The notes under the pieces: generated by a model | What the model was told of the DNA's origin: nothing | What the model saw: the letters and a program-made list of their open reading frames with translations, nothing else | The model's database searches: none | Part shown: piece by piece, positions 43,466-53,015 of the stretch | How positions within the stretch are numbered: position 1 is the stretch's first letter | Layout: each line of letters begins with the position of its first letter | Assembly (NCBI RefSeq): GCF_001299475.1 | Contig: NZ_CYUJ01000003.1 | Coordinates: 686,409-750,408, forward strand | DNA: 64,000 nt | Source of the DNA: Neofamilia massiliensis | GTDB taxonomy: Bacteria > Bacillota > Clostridia > Tissierellales > Peptoniphilaceae | Direction of reading: 5' to 3' | Translations under genes and position numbers: made by a program

Positions 43466-43630
43466 AATCCCTCTCCTTTAAAAATATTTATAAAAATTGC
43501 AACAACTTTTTCAGTCTATCAAATAACTAAATTTATTTCAAGGAAATAGGGGAAGAAGTTTTTATGCTTAATCTTAAAAGATTTTTTTATGTCAAAATAG
43601 AAAGTTCTTTTCATTTGGAAAAATTGTAAA

Positions 43631-43656
43631 GGGGACACAGCTAAAGCAATGTCCCC
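43631..43656. repeat. Dispersed palindromic repeat, copy E
   Basis: GGGGACACAGC...ATGTCCCC, the exact reverse complement of the copy at 14507-14531. It stands in the otherwise empty 43466-43740 gap. Degenerate related motifs (ACGTCCTC, GCAGCTAAAGGAAGGTCTC) follow to about 43735. Confidence 0.7.
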
Positions 43657-43740
43657 TAAATACTAGACACATAAATGAACGTCCTCTGTTTAACCACCTA
43701 GGACTTTAACGCAGCTAAAGGAAGGTCTCTCAAACAACAA

Positions 43741-43784
43741 AGAAAAAACCACTAAGATTTTTTTATCCTAGTGGTTTTATTTTT
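43741..43784 (-). terminator. Terminator of the glycine cleavage/C1 operon
   Basis: AAAACCACTA-AGATTTTTTTATCC-TAGTGGTTTT hairpin with an A-run on the left, just behind glyA. Confidence 0.85.
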
Positions 43785-43790
43785 AATAGC

Positions 43791-45041
43791 TTATTTTGTT
43801 GCTGGTAGGTCTGGGTATAGTGGGAAGTCTTCTAGAAGTTTTAAGACGTCAGCTTTAATTTCTTCTGCTGGTCTTGTTTGTTTTAGGGCGTCTATCATAA
43901 GTTCTGCAACTTTTTTAACGTCGTCTTCTTTCATTCCCCTAGTTGTAACAGCTGGAGTTCCTATTCTAATTCCTGATGTTACCCATGGTTTTTCTGGGTC
44001 ATTTGGAACTGTGTTTTTGTTAGTTGTAATGTGAACTTCTTTTAGTCTAGCTTCTGCTTCTTTACCAGTTATTCCTAGGTTTCTAACATCTAGTAGTAAT
44101 AAGTGGTTGTCAGTTCCGCCTGATACTAGTCTAATGCCACCAGCTTTTAAAACTTCGCCCATGGCCTTGGCGTTTTTAACTACTTGACCAATATATTCTT
44201 TGTAAGATGGGTCAAGGGCTTCTTTGGCTGATACTGCCTTGCCTGCTATAACGTGAACAAGTGGTCCACCTTGAAGGCCTGGGAATACTGCTGAGTCAAT
44301 TTGTTTTGCGTATTCTTCCTTGCAGAAAATAACTCCACCTCTTGGTCCTCTTAGGGTCTTGTGAGTTGTTGTTGTTACAAAGTCTGCATAAGGAATTGGA
44401 CTTTGGTGGTAGCCTGTTGCAACAAGGCCTGCAATGTGAGCCATGTCTACCATAAATAAAGCGCCAACTTCCTTGGCAATTTCACCAATTCTCTTAAAGT
44501 CAATTTCTCTTGCATAAGCTGATGCACCTGCAACGATCATCTTTGGCTTTTCTGCCTTGGCAATTTCTTCTAACTTGTCATAGTCAATTCTTTCAGTTTC
44601 TGGGTCAACTCCATAGGCTATAAAGTTATAAAGTTTTCCTGATGCGTTTACTGGTGAACCGTGAGTAAGGTGGCCACCTTCAGAAAGGTTCATTCCTAAA
44701 ACCTTGTCGCCTGGTTGTAAAAATCCAGTGTAAACTGCAATATTAGCATTGGCTCCTGAGTGTGGTTGAACGTTGGCATGGTCTGCACCAAATAATTTGC
44801 AATATCTGTCTCTAGCTAGGTTTTCTACTACATCAGCATATTCGCATCCAGCATAGTATCTCTTGCCTGGATAGCCTTCTGCATACTTGTTAGTAAATAC
44901 AGATCCCATAGCTTCCATTACTGCTTCTGTTACGATGTTTTCTGATGCTATAAGTTCGATTTCTTCTCTTTGTCTTTTGATTTCGTCCATCATAGCTTCA
45001 TAAACTTCAGCATCGCCATTTTTTAGTTTTTCCTTATACAT
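43791..45041 (-). CDS. glyA: Serine hydroxymethyltransferase
   Basis: A 416-residue PLP enzyme interconverting serine + THF and glycine + methylene-THF. The PLP lysine is Lys228 in [15 protein letters not shown]. The substrate region includes [19 protein letters not shown], and [16 protein letters not shown] is present. The length is standard. AAGGAG precedes the ATG, 26 bp behind folD. As the last gene of the gcv operon it can turn cleavage products into serine or feed serine-derived glycine into the cleavage complex. Confidence 0.97.
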   Translation of the reverse strand: MYKEKLKNGDAEVYEAMMDEIKRQREEIELIASENIVTEAVMEAMGSVFTNKYAEGYPGKRYYAGCEYADVVENLARDRYCKLFGADHANVQPHSGANANIAVYTGFLQPGDKVLGMNLSEGGHLTHGSPVNASGKLYNFIAYGVDPETERIDYDKLEEIAKAEKPKMIVAGASAYAREIDFKRIGEIAKEVGALFMVDMAHIAGLVATGYHQSPIPYADFVTTTTHKTLRGPRGGVIFCKEEYAKQIDSAVFPGLQGGPLVHVIAGKAVSAKEALDPSYKEYIGQVVKNAKAMGEVLKAGGIRLVSGGTDNHLLLLDVRNLGITGKEAEARLKEVHITTNKNTVPNDPEKPWVTSGIRIGTPAVTTRGMKEDDVKKVAELMIDALKQTRPAEEIKADVLKLLEDFPLYPDLPATK

Positions 45042-45067
45042 TGGTCTTTCTCTCCTTTATATAAATT

Positions 45068-45922
45068 TTATTTTTTAGCATTTTCACAAGCTCTAACAAT
45101 GTGGTCCATTAGTACTGTTGATGTTACTGAACCAATTCCTCCTGGAACAGGAGTTAAAGCCTTAACTTTTCCTGCAACACTTTCTCTATCTACGTCGCCG
45201 CAAAGTTTTCCATTTTCGTCAACGTTTATTCCAACATCAACTACAATAGTGTCCTTAGTAAAGTAGCTGTCATCAACCATTTTGGCCCTGCCAAGTGCTG
45301 CAACTACTAGGTCTGCATTTTTAGTAAGCTCTTTAGTATTCTTTGTCCTTGAGTGACAAATTGTTACTGTTGAATTTTTTTCTAAAAATAACATAGCAAG
45401 TGGTTTGCCAACAACTAGACTTCTGCCTAGGATTACAACATTGGCTCCTTCAAAGTCAAAGTCGTAAAATTCTAATAGGTCAATTACTGCCTGAGGTGTA
45501 CAAGGTACAAATCCTCCGTCCTTGCCTAAGAAAAGTCTACTTAGGTTTTCTGGATTCATTGAGTCGACGTCTTTTTCTGGATCAATTAGACTTGCAATTC
45601 TTCCTTCGTCTAAGTGGCTAGGAAGAGGTCTGAATATCATAATTCCATGGGTGTCATCGTCTTCATTTACTTGTGTTAAAGTTTTCTCTAAATCTGCCTG
45701 GCTAATATCAACTGGCAGCTCTAAAGTCTCAACTTCGATTTCTAGGTTTTGGCAGTTCTTTCTTATTCCTCTTTCGTAGGACAAGTCGTCTTCATTATTG
45801 CCAACTCTAATTATTGTAAGTTTTGGCATGTGTCTTTCTTCTTTTAGTCTTGAGATTCTCTTTTTTAAATCTTCTTTAAGACTGTCTGCAACTGGCTTTC
45901 CCTTATAAAGTGTACTTTCCAT
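45068..45922 (-). CDS. folD: FolD-type methylene-THF dehydrogenase/cyclohydrolase (variant active site)
   Basis: A 284-residue FolD homologue, expected to convert methylene-THF to formyl-THF. The NAD(P) site GRSLVVGKPLAMLFL and TPVPGGIGSVTS are typical. The active-site region is unusual. The Y-x3-K lysine of canonical FolD is replaced in SYERGIRKNC, where the fourth residue after Tyr is Ile. The canonical QLPLP is FRPLP. The later KDVDSMNPEN keeps the aspartate. Similar YERG-type sequences occur in some clostridial FolD proteins. Start and operon position (lplA-folD-glyA) are clear. Activity may differ from standard FolD. Confidence 0.9.
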   Translation of the reverse strand: MESTLYKGKPVADSLKEDLKKRISRLKEERHMPKLTIIRVGNNEDDLSYERGIRKNCQNLEIEVETLELPVDISQADLEKTLTQVNEDDDTHGIMIFRPLPSHLDEGRIASLIDPEKDVDSMNPENLSRLFLGKDGGFVPCTPQAVIDLLEFYDFDFEGANVVILGRSLVVGKPLAMLFLEKNSTVTICHSRTKNTKELTKNADLVVAALGRAKMVDDSYFTKDTIVVDVGINVDENGKLCGDVDRESVAGKVKALTPVPGGIGSVTSTVLMDHIVRACENAKK

Positions 45923-45936
45923 TATCTACCTCCCTA

Positions 45937-46944
45937 TTAATCTTCATCAAAAAACAAGTGTAGAATATTTTCAGCTTCAAGGCCTGAGCCAAAATATTTT
46001 TCTAGGTCTATGTCTTTTAACACTTCTAGTATATCATGTTTGTTATAATTTTGTCCATCCAAGGCACTTTCTACTTCTACAGAATCTGCAGTTCCAAAGT
46101 AGTCGCCTAGGATTTTTACGTTTGCTAGTTTTCCCTTTTCTACGTCAAAGGAAGTTTCTATAAAGCCTTGAGGAAATTTTATGCCCTTGGAAAATGATCC
46201 CTTAGGTGATTTTCCCCAGTTCCAATTCTTGTTGCCAAATCTCTTGGCCTTAATTTCTTCAACTTCTTTTAGTTCAGCATCTGACAACTTGTATTCTTTA
46301 ACTTCTTCTCCCCTTTGGATAAAAAGTTCCTTTAATAAAACTTCTTTAAAGTCTTCTACTGTTACAGCTGAATCTAAATATGGTTTTATATTGGTTACTC
46401 TAGCCTTTACTGAAGTTACTCCCTTGCTTTTTAGTTTTTCAGGTCTGACCTTTAAGGCCTGGGCCAGGTTTTCCATTTGCACATCAAAAAGCATACAGCC
46501 ATTTGAAAGGACTCTTCCCTTCCAAATTGATTGGGAGGCGCCAACAACTTTTTTCCCATCTACTGTAATGTCATTTCTACCAGATAGCTCTGCTGGAACT
46601 CCAATTTTTTTAAGCGCTTCAACTATTGGCACATAGTAGGTTGAAAAGTCAATTTTTCCTTGGCCCTTGTCCTTGGTTATAAAGGAAAAGTTTAAGTTGC
46701 CTAGGTCGTGATAAACTGCTCCGCCACCTGTAATTCTCCTTACAAGTTTTGTTCCAGACTCTTCTAAGAAATTTTCATTTATTTCTGCCCAGGCATTTTG
46801 GTTTTTTCCAATTATAACTGCCTTGTCATTTATCCAAAGGTAGACATATTCTTCGTCTCCATCTAGGGGCAGGTTTTTGAAAATAAATTCTTCAAATGCC
46901 AAATTGTATTCTGCGTCATTGGAATGAGATTCTACAAATTTCAT
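45937..46944 (-). CDS. lplA: Lipoate-protein ligase
   Basis: A 335-residue enzyme that activates free lipoate with ATP and attaches it to GcvH. The N-terminal catalytic domain has VRRITGGGAVYHDLGNLNFSF (in part), VDGKKVVGASQ and the LSNGCMLFDV segment. A C-terminal accessory domain (about 250-335) starts KNWNWGKSPKGSFS. I start at the ATG at 46944 with AAGGAG eight bases upstream; the longer frame overlaps lpdA. Its location between lpdA and folD in the gcv operon matches its role of lipoylating GcvH. Confidence 0.94.
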   Translation of the reverse strand: MKFVESHSNDAEYNLAFEEFIFKNLPLDGDEEYVYLWINDKAVIIGKNQNAWAEINENFLEESGTKLVRRITGGGAVYHDLGNLNFSFITKDKGQGKIDFSTYYVPIVEALKKIGVPAELSGRNDITVDGKKVVGASQSIWKGRVLSNGCMLFDVQMENLAQALKVRPEKLKSKGVTSVKARVTNIKPYLDSAVTVEDFKEVLLKELFIQRGEEVKEYKLSDAELKEVEEIKAKRFGNKNWNWGKSPKGSFSKGIKFPQGFIETSFDVEKGKLANVKILGDYFGTADSVEVESALDGQNYNKHDILEVLKDIDLEKYFGSGLEAENILHLFFDED

Positions 46945-46945
46945 C

Positions 46946-48355
46946 TTATCTCCTTCTAGGCTGGGCCATGTGAATAGCTTGGTCAAAAATTCCTGCTGCT
47001 GCCTCGTGGCTGGCTTCTGCTAAAGTTGGATGGGCGTGGATAGTTGAAATAATATCCTTAACTTCCAGGCCAGAGCTTTGAGCAAGAGCTAGTTCAGCTA
47101 TTAAGTCTGAGGCGTGAGGTCCTAAAATGTGAGAGCCTAGAATCTTTCCATCTGGACTTGCAAGAATTTTTACAAAACCTGTTGGCTCGCCTGCACAAAG
47201 GGCCTTGCCGTTGGCTACAAAATTAAACTTTGATGATTTATATTCAATATTTTTTTCTTTTAATTCCTCTTCTGTATAGCCTGCATAGGCAATTTCATCT
47301 AAGGTAAAGACACAAGATGGATAGATTTCTAAATTAATTTCTGGCTCATGTCCCATAATTAATTCAGCTACATATTCACCTTGGGCTGATGCAACATGGG
47401 CAAGTTGTGGATTTCCCTTTACTAGGTCTCCAATAGCATAAACTCCCTTAAGGCTAGTTTGGAAGTCCTTGTCTACAATAACTCCGCCCTTGTCCATTTC
47501 AAGGCCAAGTCCTTCTTTTTCAAGGCCAGAAAAAACTGGTCCACGGCCTGATGCCATTAGAACATAGTCGCCTGTAACAATTTCTTCCTTGTCCTTGGTC
47601 TTGTACTTGGCTGTAACTTGGAGTTTGCCGTCAACTTGTTCAATTTTCTTGGCCCTAATGTCGTTATAAAGTTTTATGCCTTGCTTTTTTAGTTGGCTGG
47701 CAATTCTCTTTTGGATTTCGCCATCTGCATTTTTTAAAACCCTTGAAGATAGAACGTAGACCTGGCTGCCTAATTCTTGATAAATTGATGCAAATTCAAG
47801 GCCTATTACTCCGCCTCCAACTACTACTAGAGATTCTGGAACATGGTCTAATTCTAAGAGTTCATCTGAAGAAATTACTCCTTCTAGGTCTATGCCATCA
47901 ACTGGAGGCATAGAAGGTTTTGAGCCGTTTGCTAAAATTATGGCGTCAAAGTTTTCTTCTAAAACTTCGCCTTCATCTGTTTGGATTTTAATAGTCTTCT
48001 CATCTTCAAGTTCTGCAAGGCCCTTGTAGATTTTTATATTGGCATAAGAATTTAAAAGTTGGTCAATTCCTGTTACTAGTTTGTTGACTACATCTTTTTT
48101 TCTAGCTAGGAGTTTTTCTCCATCTGCTAGAGGTTTTTCTGAAATTTTGATTCCAAATTCTTCAGCCTTGTTCATTTGGTGGATTAGTTCTGCTGATTTT
48201 GCATAGGCTTTTGTTGGAATACAGCCTCTGTTTAGGCAGGTTCCTCCAAAGCTGTCTTTTTCAATTATTACAACTTCAGCTTCTAGTTGGGCTAGTCTTA
48301 TGGCTGCAACATAGCCTCCTGGTCCACCTCCAATTACTCCGACTTTTTTTGTCAT
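46946..48355 (-). CDS. lpdA: Dihydrolipoyl dehydrogenase (glycine cleavage L protein)
   Basis: A 469-residue FAD disulfide reductase. The N-terminal FAD site VGVIGGGPGGYVAAIR is followed by the redox pair Cys40/Cys45 in GGTCLNRGCIPTK. The NAD site is VVVGGGVIGLEFASIYQELG, and the FAD tail YAIGDL. The active-site histidine lies in IHAHPTLAE. It has no N-terminal lipoyl domain. It reoxidises the dihydrolipoyl arm of GcvH and makes NADH. The ATG at 48355 has GGAGGAAGT just upstream; a frame extending to 48385 lies over an intergenic hairpin. lplA begins 2 bp beyond its stop. Confidence 0.95.
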   Translation of the reverse strand: MTKKVGVIGGGPGGYVAAIRLAQLEAEVVIIEKDSFGGTCLNRGCIPTKAYAKSAELIHQMNKAEEFGIKISEKPLADGEKLLARKKDVVNKLVTGIDQLLNSYANIKIYKGLAELEDEKTIKIQTDEGEVLEENFDAIILANGSKPSMPPVDGIDLEGVISSDELLELDHVPESLVVVGGGVIGLEFASIYQELGSQVYVLSSRVLKNADGEIQKRIASQLKKQGIKLYNDIRAKKIEQVDGKLQVTAKYKTKDKEEIVTGDYVLMASGRGPVFSGLEKEGLGLEMDKGGVIVDKDFQTSLKGVYAIGDLVKGNPQLAHVASAQGEYVAELIMGHEPEINLEIYPSCVFTLDEIAYAGYTEEELKEKNIEYKSSKFNFVANGKALCAGEPTGFVKILASPDGKILGSHILGPHASDLIAELALAQSSGLEVKDIISTIHAHPTLAEASHEAAAGIFDQAIHMAQPRRR

Positions 48356-48365
48356 ACTTCCTCCT

Positions 48366-48400
48366 AAAAAAATAAAGGGAGGCAAAACTGCCTCCTTTTG
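48366..48400 (-). terminator. Internal terminator/attenuator between gcvPB and lpdA
   Basis: GGAGGC-AGTTTT-GCCTCC hairpin followed by CTTTATTTTTTT on the minus strand, just before the lpdA ribosome binding site. It could lower transcription of the distal lpdA-lplA-folD-glyA genes. Confidence 0.6.
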
Positions 48401-48408
48401 AAATTATT

Positions 48409-49866
48409 TTATCCTTGATATTTTAATACAGGTTTTCTAGCTGCTAGAGTCTCGTCTGGACGTCTAACAGGAGTTGATAGAGGTGCATTCTTTAGAACTT
48501 CTGGGTTTTCCCTAGCTTCCTCAGCAATCTCTTTCATCGCCTTAATAAATTCATCAAGAGTTTCCTTAGTTTCTGATTCAGTTGGTTCTATCATTAATGC
48601 TTCTTGAACAATTAATGGGAAGTAAACTGTTGGTGGGTGGAAGCCCTTGTCCATCAGCCTCTTAGCAACGTCTAAGGTTCTAATTTCTCCATCATTGTCG
48701 TCTTTTAAACCAGCAAATAGACATTCATGCATACATACGCCTTTGGCTACTCTGTTGTAGTCGTCTTCTAGCATTTTTTGAATATAGTTTGCATTTAAAA
48801 CTGCCATGTCAGCAACATCTCTTAGTCCGTTTGAGCCTAGAGATAATATATAAGTGTAAGCTCTAACTAAAGTTAAGAAGTGGCCTTGGAAGTCTTTAAT
48901 TCTGCCTAGAGAATGTTCTCTATCAAAGTCTAGTCTATAAGTGTCGCCATCTTTTTCTACTGTAGGTTTTGGTAGAAATTCTGCTAAGAATTCTTTTACA
49001 CCAATTGGTCCAGATCCTGGTCCACCACCACCGTGAGGAGTGGAGAAGGTCTTGTGTAGGTTTAGATGGATTACATCAAAGCCCATGTCTCCAGGTTTTG
49101 CATGGCCTAAAATAGCATTGGCATTGGCGCCATCATAGTAGCATAGGCCTCCTGCTTCATGGACTATTGCAGTAATTTCTTTAATGTTTCTATCAAATAA
49201 GCCAACTGTATTTGGATTAGTTAACATTAGGGCGCAAGTATCTTCGCCTACTGCTTTTCTTAATGAGTCTAGGTCAACTAAGCCGTTTTCGTCAGATTTG
49301 ACTTCTCTAATTTCGCAACCAGCCATTGCTGCTGTTGCAGGGTTAGTTCCGTGAGCTGAGTCTGGGACAATTATGATATTTCTCTTATTGTCATTTCTAG
49401 CTTCGTGATAAGCCTTAATAGTTAAAATACCAGTGTATTCACCATGGGCTCCAGCTGCTTGGTTTAAAGACATTTTGTTCATGCCAGTAATTTCGCAAAG
49501 GTCTTTGTCTAGTTCATACATTAACCTTAAAGCACCTTGAACAGTTGATTCATCTTGAAGTGGATGAATGTTTGCAAAACCGTCAAGTCTTGAAGTTAAT
49601 TCGTTGATTTTTGGATTGTACTTCATTGTACAAGATCCTAGTGGATAAAAACCTTGGTCTACTGAATAGTTTTTCATAGATAAATTAGTGTAGTGTCTGA
49701 TAATTTGGTTTTCAGAAACTTCTGGAAAATCTAATTCATCCTCTCTTAAAAACTTTGAGTCAATAAGTTTGTCAACTTGTTTTTCTTCAACATCTAAAGC
49801 TGGAAGAGAATATGACTTACGGCCTGCTTCTGAAATTTCAAAAATTAATTTGTCGTAGTTAATCAT
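48409..49866 (-). CDS. gcvPB: Glycine decarboxylase P protein, subunit 2
   Basis: A 485-residue PLP subunit of the split P protein. The PLP lysine is Lys272 in [20 protein letters not shown], the canonical motif with the glycine-rich loop. [11 protein letters not shown] near residue 77 and [14 protein letters not shown] near 170 are also typical. With GcvPA it decarboxylates glycine and transfers aminomethyl to the lipoyl arm of GcvH. Its start overlaps the gcvPA stop by 4 bp. Subunit length is normal for split-type enzymes of Bacillota. Confidence 0.97.
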   Translation of the reverse strand: MINYDKLIFEISEAGRKSYSLPALDVEEKQVDKLIDSKFLREDELDFPEVSENQIIRHYTNLSMKNYSVDQGFYPLGSCTMKYNPKINELTSRLDGFANIHPLQDESTVQGALRLMYELDKDLCEITGMNKMSLNQAAGAHGEYTGILTIKAYHEARNDNKRNIIIVPDSAHGTNPATAAMAGCEIREVKSDENGLVDLDSLRKAVGEDTCALMLTNPNTVGLFDRNIKEITAIVHEAGGLCYYDGANANAILGHAKPGDMGFDVIHLNLHKTFSTPHGGGGPGSGPIGVKEFLAEFLPKPTVEKDGDTYRLDFDREHSLGRIKDFQGHFLTLVRAYTYILSLGSNGLRDVADMAVLNANYIQKMLEDDYNRVAKGVCMHECLFAGLKDDNDGEIRTLDVAKRLMDKGFHPPTVYFPLIVQEALMIEPTESETKETLDEFIKAMKEIAEEARENPEVLKNAPLSTPVRRPDETLAARKPVLKYQG

Positions 49867-51212
49867 TTTATTCCCTCCAATACTTCTACAAGTTTGTCTA
49901 TTTCTTCTTTAGTTCTCTTTTCTGTTACTGCAAATAAGATGGCATTTTTGTATTCTGGGAAGTCTCTTCCTAGGTCGTAACCGCCAATTATACCTGCATC
50001 TAAAAGAGCCTTGTTAACTTTTTCAGCTTCAAGGTCAGAAGTTAAAGCAAATTCTAAGAAGAAAGGTCCTTCAAATAATGGTTTAAACTTGCCTGTGGCA
50101 AGAAGTTTGTCATAGGCATAGTGGGCTTTTTGAGTGGATTGGTAGGCAGCTTCTTTCATGCCTTCCTTACCCATAGTTACCATATAAATTGTTGCCCATA
50201 AAGCCATTAGTCCTTGGTTGGTACAAATATTTGAAGTAGCTTTTTCTCTCTTTATATGTTGTTCACGAGCAGCTAAAGTTAATACATAAGATCTCTTGCC
50301 ATCTTCGTCAACAGTCTCTCCAATAAGTCTACCTGGAATCTTTCTCATAAACTTGTCGCTTGTAGCTAAAATTCCTAGATAAGGTCCACCATAGCCTAGA
50401 GGAAGTCCTAGAGATTGGCCTTCGCCAACTACAATGTCTACACCCATTTGGCCAGGAGTTTTTAAAAGTCCTAGGGAGAATGGATCTGTAGATAAAATCA
50501 TTGCAGCTTTTTTAGCTGTATGAGTAATTTCAACAGCCTTTTCTACGTCTTCGATAATACCAAAGAAGTTAGGGCTTTGAACAATTACGCCAGCTGTTTC
50601 ATCGTCAACTTTTGCCTTTAAGTCTTCAAGGTCAGTTTGGCCGTCTTTCATTTCAACTTCTACTAATTCAAGATGTTGGCTCTTTAAATAAGTCTTTAGA
50701 ATTTCTAAAGATGTTGGGTTTATAGATTTTGAAACTAAAATCTTTCCCTTTCTTGAAGATGCACAAGCCATAATAGCTGCTTCTGTACAAGCTGTACCGC
50801 CGTCATATAGTGAGGCGTTAGCTATGTCCATACCTGTTAGTCTAGTAATTAGAGTTTGGAACTCAAAAATTGATTGTAGAGTTCCTTGGCTAATTTCTGG
50901 TTGGTAAGGAGTGTAAGAAGTATAAAACTCTGATCTTGAAATTAGTGAATCTATAATTGTTGGAATATAGTGGTCATAGGCTCCTGCTCCTAAGAAGCAA
51001 GGATAATCACTAACTGATTTATTTTCTTTTGCTAACTTACTAAGATAAGATAAAACCTCAAGTTCTGATTTAGACTCGTCTAACTTTAATGGTTCTTTAA
51101 GTCTAAAACTTTCTGGAATGTCATTGAACAAGTCATCTGTTGATGAAAGTCCAATTGCTTCCAGCATGGCCTTCTTATCCTGGTCAGTTGCTGGAACATA
51201 AGGGTGAGTCAT
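49863..51212 (-). CDS. gcvPA: Glycine decarboxylase P protein, subunit 1
   Basis: A 449-residue N-terminal-type subunit of the split P protein. Typical segments are [32 protein letters not shown] (in part), [14 protein letters not shown], and [12 protein letters not shown] with [12 protein letters not shown]. It has no PLP lysine; it pairs with GcvPB to form the active site. GAGGAGG precedes the ATG, inside the end of the gcvH intergenic space (3 bp). The operon order T-H-PA-PB is typical. Confidence 0.97.
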   Translation of the reverse strand: MTHPYVPATDQDKKAMLEAIGLSSTDDLFNDIPESFRLKEPLKLDESKSELEVLSYLSKLAKENKSVSDYPCFLGAGAYDHYIPTIIDSLISRSEFYTSYTPYQPEISQGTLQSIFEFQTLITRLTGMDIANASLYDGGTACTEAAIMACASSRKGKILVSKSINPTSLEILKTYLKSQHLELVEVEMKDGQTDLEDLKAKVDDETAGVIVQSPNFFGIIEDVEKAVEITHTAKKAAMILSTDPFSLGLLKTPGQMGVDIVVGEGQSLGLPLGYGGPYLGILATSDKFMRKIPGRLIGETVDEDGKRSYVLTLAAREQHIKREKATSNICTNQGLMALWATIYMVTMGKEGMKEAAYQSTQKAHYAYDKLLATGKFKPLFEGPFFLEFALTSDLEAEKVNKALLDAGIIGGYDLGRDFPEYKNAILFAVTEKRTKEEIDKLVEVLEGIK

Positions 51213-51215
51213 TAA

Positions 51216-51599
51216 TTATGCCTCCTCGCAGAAATCTTCGTATTGAGAATCTGTCATTAAATCTTCAACTTCTGCGTTGTCATTAATTTTGATTTTGCAA
51301 ATCCAAGTTTCGTATGGATCTTCATTAACTTTTTCTGGTTCAGCATCTAGGTCTTCGTTAATTTCTACAACTACACCACTAACTGGAATGTTAATGTCTG
51401 CTGCAGTTTTTACAGATTCAACAGATCCAATGCTTTCGCCAATTTCATATTCTTCGTCAACATCTGGAAGTTCAATATAAACAATGTCTCCTAGTTGGTG
51501 TTGAGCAAAGTCTGATAGGCCAACATAGCCATATTCTCCGTCAACTTTTAACCATTCGTGATCTTCAGTGTAAAGTAATCCTTTTTCAATTTTTGCCAT
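51216..51599 (-). CDS. gcvH: Glycine cleavage H protein
   Basis: A 127-residue lipoyl carrier. The lipoylated lysine is Lys64 in GSVESVKTAADINIPVSG. The N-terminal part EDHEWLKVDGEYGYVGLSDFAQ and the C-terminal WICKIKI are standard. It shuttles the aminomethyl group between P, T and L proteins. TAGGAGG precedes the ATG, 19 bp after gcvT. LplA in the same operon is the likely enzyme that modifies Lys64. Confidence 0.97.
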   Translation of the reverse strand: MAKIEKGLLYTEDHEWLKVDGEYGYVGLSDFAQHQLGDIVYIELPDVDEEYEIGESIGSVESVKTAADINIPVSGVVVEINEDLDAEPEKVNEDPYETWICKIKINDNAEVEDLMTDSQYEDFCEEA

Positions 51600-51618
51600 T
51601 TTTTTATCCTCCTAAAAT

Positions 51619-52728
51619 TTATTTGTTATTTTCTTTTTTCCAATTTCTTAAAAAGTTTTTTGATATAGTCTTTGCCTTAATCATTCTCTTACGAACTTGA
51701 ATTTCGACGTCTATATCTTTTTTAGCGTATTCTTTTTTAACTAGGGCATTTGCTATGGCCTTGCCAATAGTTGGGCTCATGTAGCCTGTTGTAATATAGC
51801 CAATTTCTTCGCCGTCTTTAAAGACCTTGGCGCCTTCTCTGGCTATACCTCTGTCTACAAGTTCAATACCTATAAGCTTTCTTTCTTGAGCTCCTTCGTC
51901 TTGTTTCTTTAAGGCATCCTTGCCAATAAAGTCTTCTTTATCTAATTTTACAAAGTATTTAAATCCACCTTCAAGTGGATTGACATCTTGTGAGATTTCG
52001 TGGCCATAAAGTGGTAGGCTGGCTTCAAATCTTAAAGTGTCCCTACAACCAAGACCAGTTGGCATAATGCCAAATTCTTCTCCAGCTTCTAAAACCTTGT
52101 CCCAAATTTTAACGATGTCGTCCCAGTCAGTGTAGATTTCAAATCCATCTTCACCTGTATAACCAGTTCTAGAAATCATTGCCTTTACGCCAGCAATTTC
52201 TACATCTCTTTTAAAAGTAAAGAACTTTAAAGTGCTTAGGTCAAAGTCAGTTAGTTTTTGAACAGTTTTTTCAGCTAAAGGTCCTTGAACAGCAACCTCA
52301 CCTGTCTTGTCTGATACATTAATAACTTCAACATCAAAGCCGTCAGCTTGTTTTAAAAGCCATTCATAATCCTTGTCAGAATTAGCAGCATTAACTACTA
52401 AATAAACATCTTCTTCCGAAGCCTTGTAAGTTAAAAGGTCGTCTACAACTCCTCCGTTTTCATCACAGAAAAATCCATAGGCTATATGTCCGTCTTCTAG
52501 ACTTTTAATGTCGTTAGTGTTTACATAATCAGCAAACTTTAATGCGTCTTTGCCTAGAAGCTTTATTTCTCCCATGTGAGATACGTCAAAGATTCCAACC
52601 CTTTGTCTTACTGCTTCATGTTCTGGAATAAGTCCTTCATAGTCAACTGGTAACATCCAGCCGGCATAATCAACAACATTGCCTCCTGCCTTTATATGGG
52701 CATCATAAAGCGGTGTTTTTTTTGCCAT
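51619..52728 (-). CDS. gcvT: Aminomethyltransferase (glycine cleavage T protein)
   Basis: A 369-residue THF-dependent enzyme releasing ammonia and forming methylene-THF. The N-terminal segment TPLYDAHIKAGGNVVDYAGW, then VGIFDVSHMGEI with the catalytic aspartate region, SRTGYTGEDGFEIY, and the C-terminal barrel ending near FLRNWKKENNK are all typical. AAAGGAGG precedes the ATG. It is the first gene of the eight-gene gcv operon, with a promoter about 90 bp upstream. No glycine riboswitch was found in the short leader. Confidence 0.96.
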   Translation of the reverse strand: MAKKTPLYDAHIKAGGNVVDYAGWMLPVDYEGLIPEHEAVRQRVGIFDVSHMGEIKLLGKDALKFADYVNTNDIKSLEDGHIAYGFFCDENGGVVDDLLTYKASEEDVYLVVNAANSDKDYEWLLKQADGFDVEVINVSDKTGEVAVQGPLAEKTVQKLTDFDLSTLKFFTFKRDVEIAGVKAMISRTGYTGEDGFEIYTDWDDIVKIWDKVLEAGEEFGIMPTGLGCRDTLRFEASLPLYGHEISQDVNPLEGGFKYFVKLDKEDFIGKDALKKQDEGAQERKLIGIELVDRGIAREGAKVFKDGEEIGYITTGYMSPTIGKAIANALVKKEYAKKDIDVEIQVRKRMIKAKTISKNFLRNWKKENNK

Positions 52729-52814
52729 AATATTCCTCCTTTACATTATTATAAATATTTACTTGCGAAAACCTTTTCTCTTTTCTCAGTAAAATATAAA
52801 TGTCACTATATATA

Positions 52815-52844
52815 ATTATACCATTATTTTAAAAAAATATTCAA
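52815..52844 (-). promoter_or_regulatory. Promoter of the gcv operon
   Basis: On the minus strand TTGAAT and TATAAT are 18 bp apart; the -10 lies about 87 bp before the gcvT start. The leader contains a weak hairpin (TTTACT...AGTAAA) but is too short for a tandem glycine riboswitch. Confidence 0.7.
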
Positions 52845-52938
52845 ATTCTAACAAATCTATTTTAAATAATTTATTGACGAAATCTTAAAATTAATTTAAA
52901 TTTGCCCAAGGCCAAAGCTTCTTAATTTTTACACAAGA

Positions 52939-52972
52939 AAAAAGGCCTAGAATTTTGTTTCTAAGCCCTTTT
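52939..52972 (-). terminator. Terminator after the CmpB-like gene
   Basis: AAAGG-C-CTAGAA...TTCTAAG-CCCTTT hairpin, minus strand followed by TTTTTTC, about 45 bp beyond the stop codon at 53016. Confidence 0.7.
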
Positions 52973-53015
52973 GTTTTTAAATAAACTTTTTGTTTTTTTT
53001 ATGAAATTTAAGATT

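Noticed and set aside
52729-53015. Glycine riboswitch in front of gcvT
   Set aside because: The leader from the predicted promoter is only about 80 nt and lacks the expected paired-aptamer sequence.
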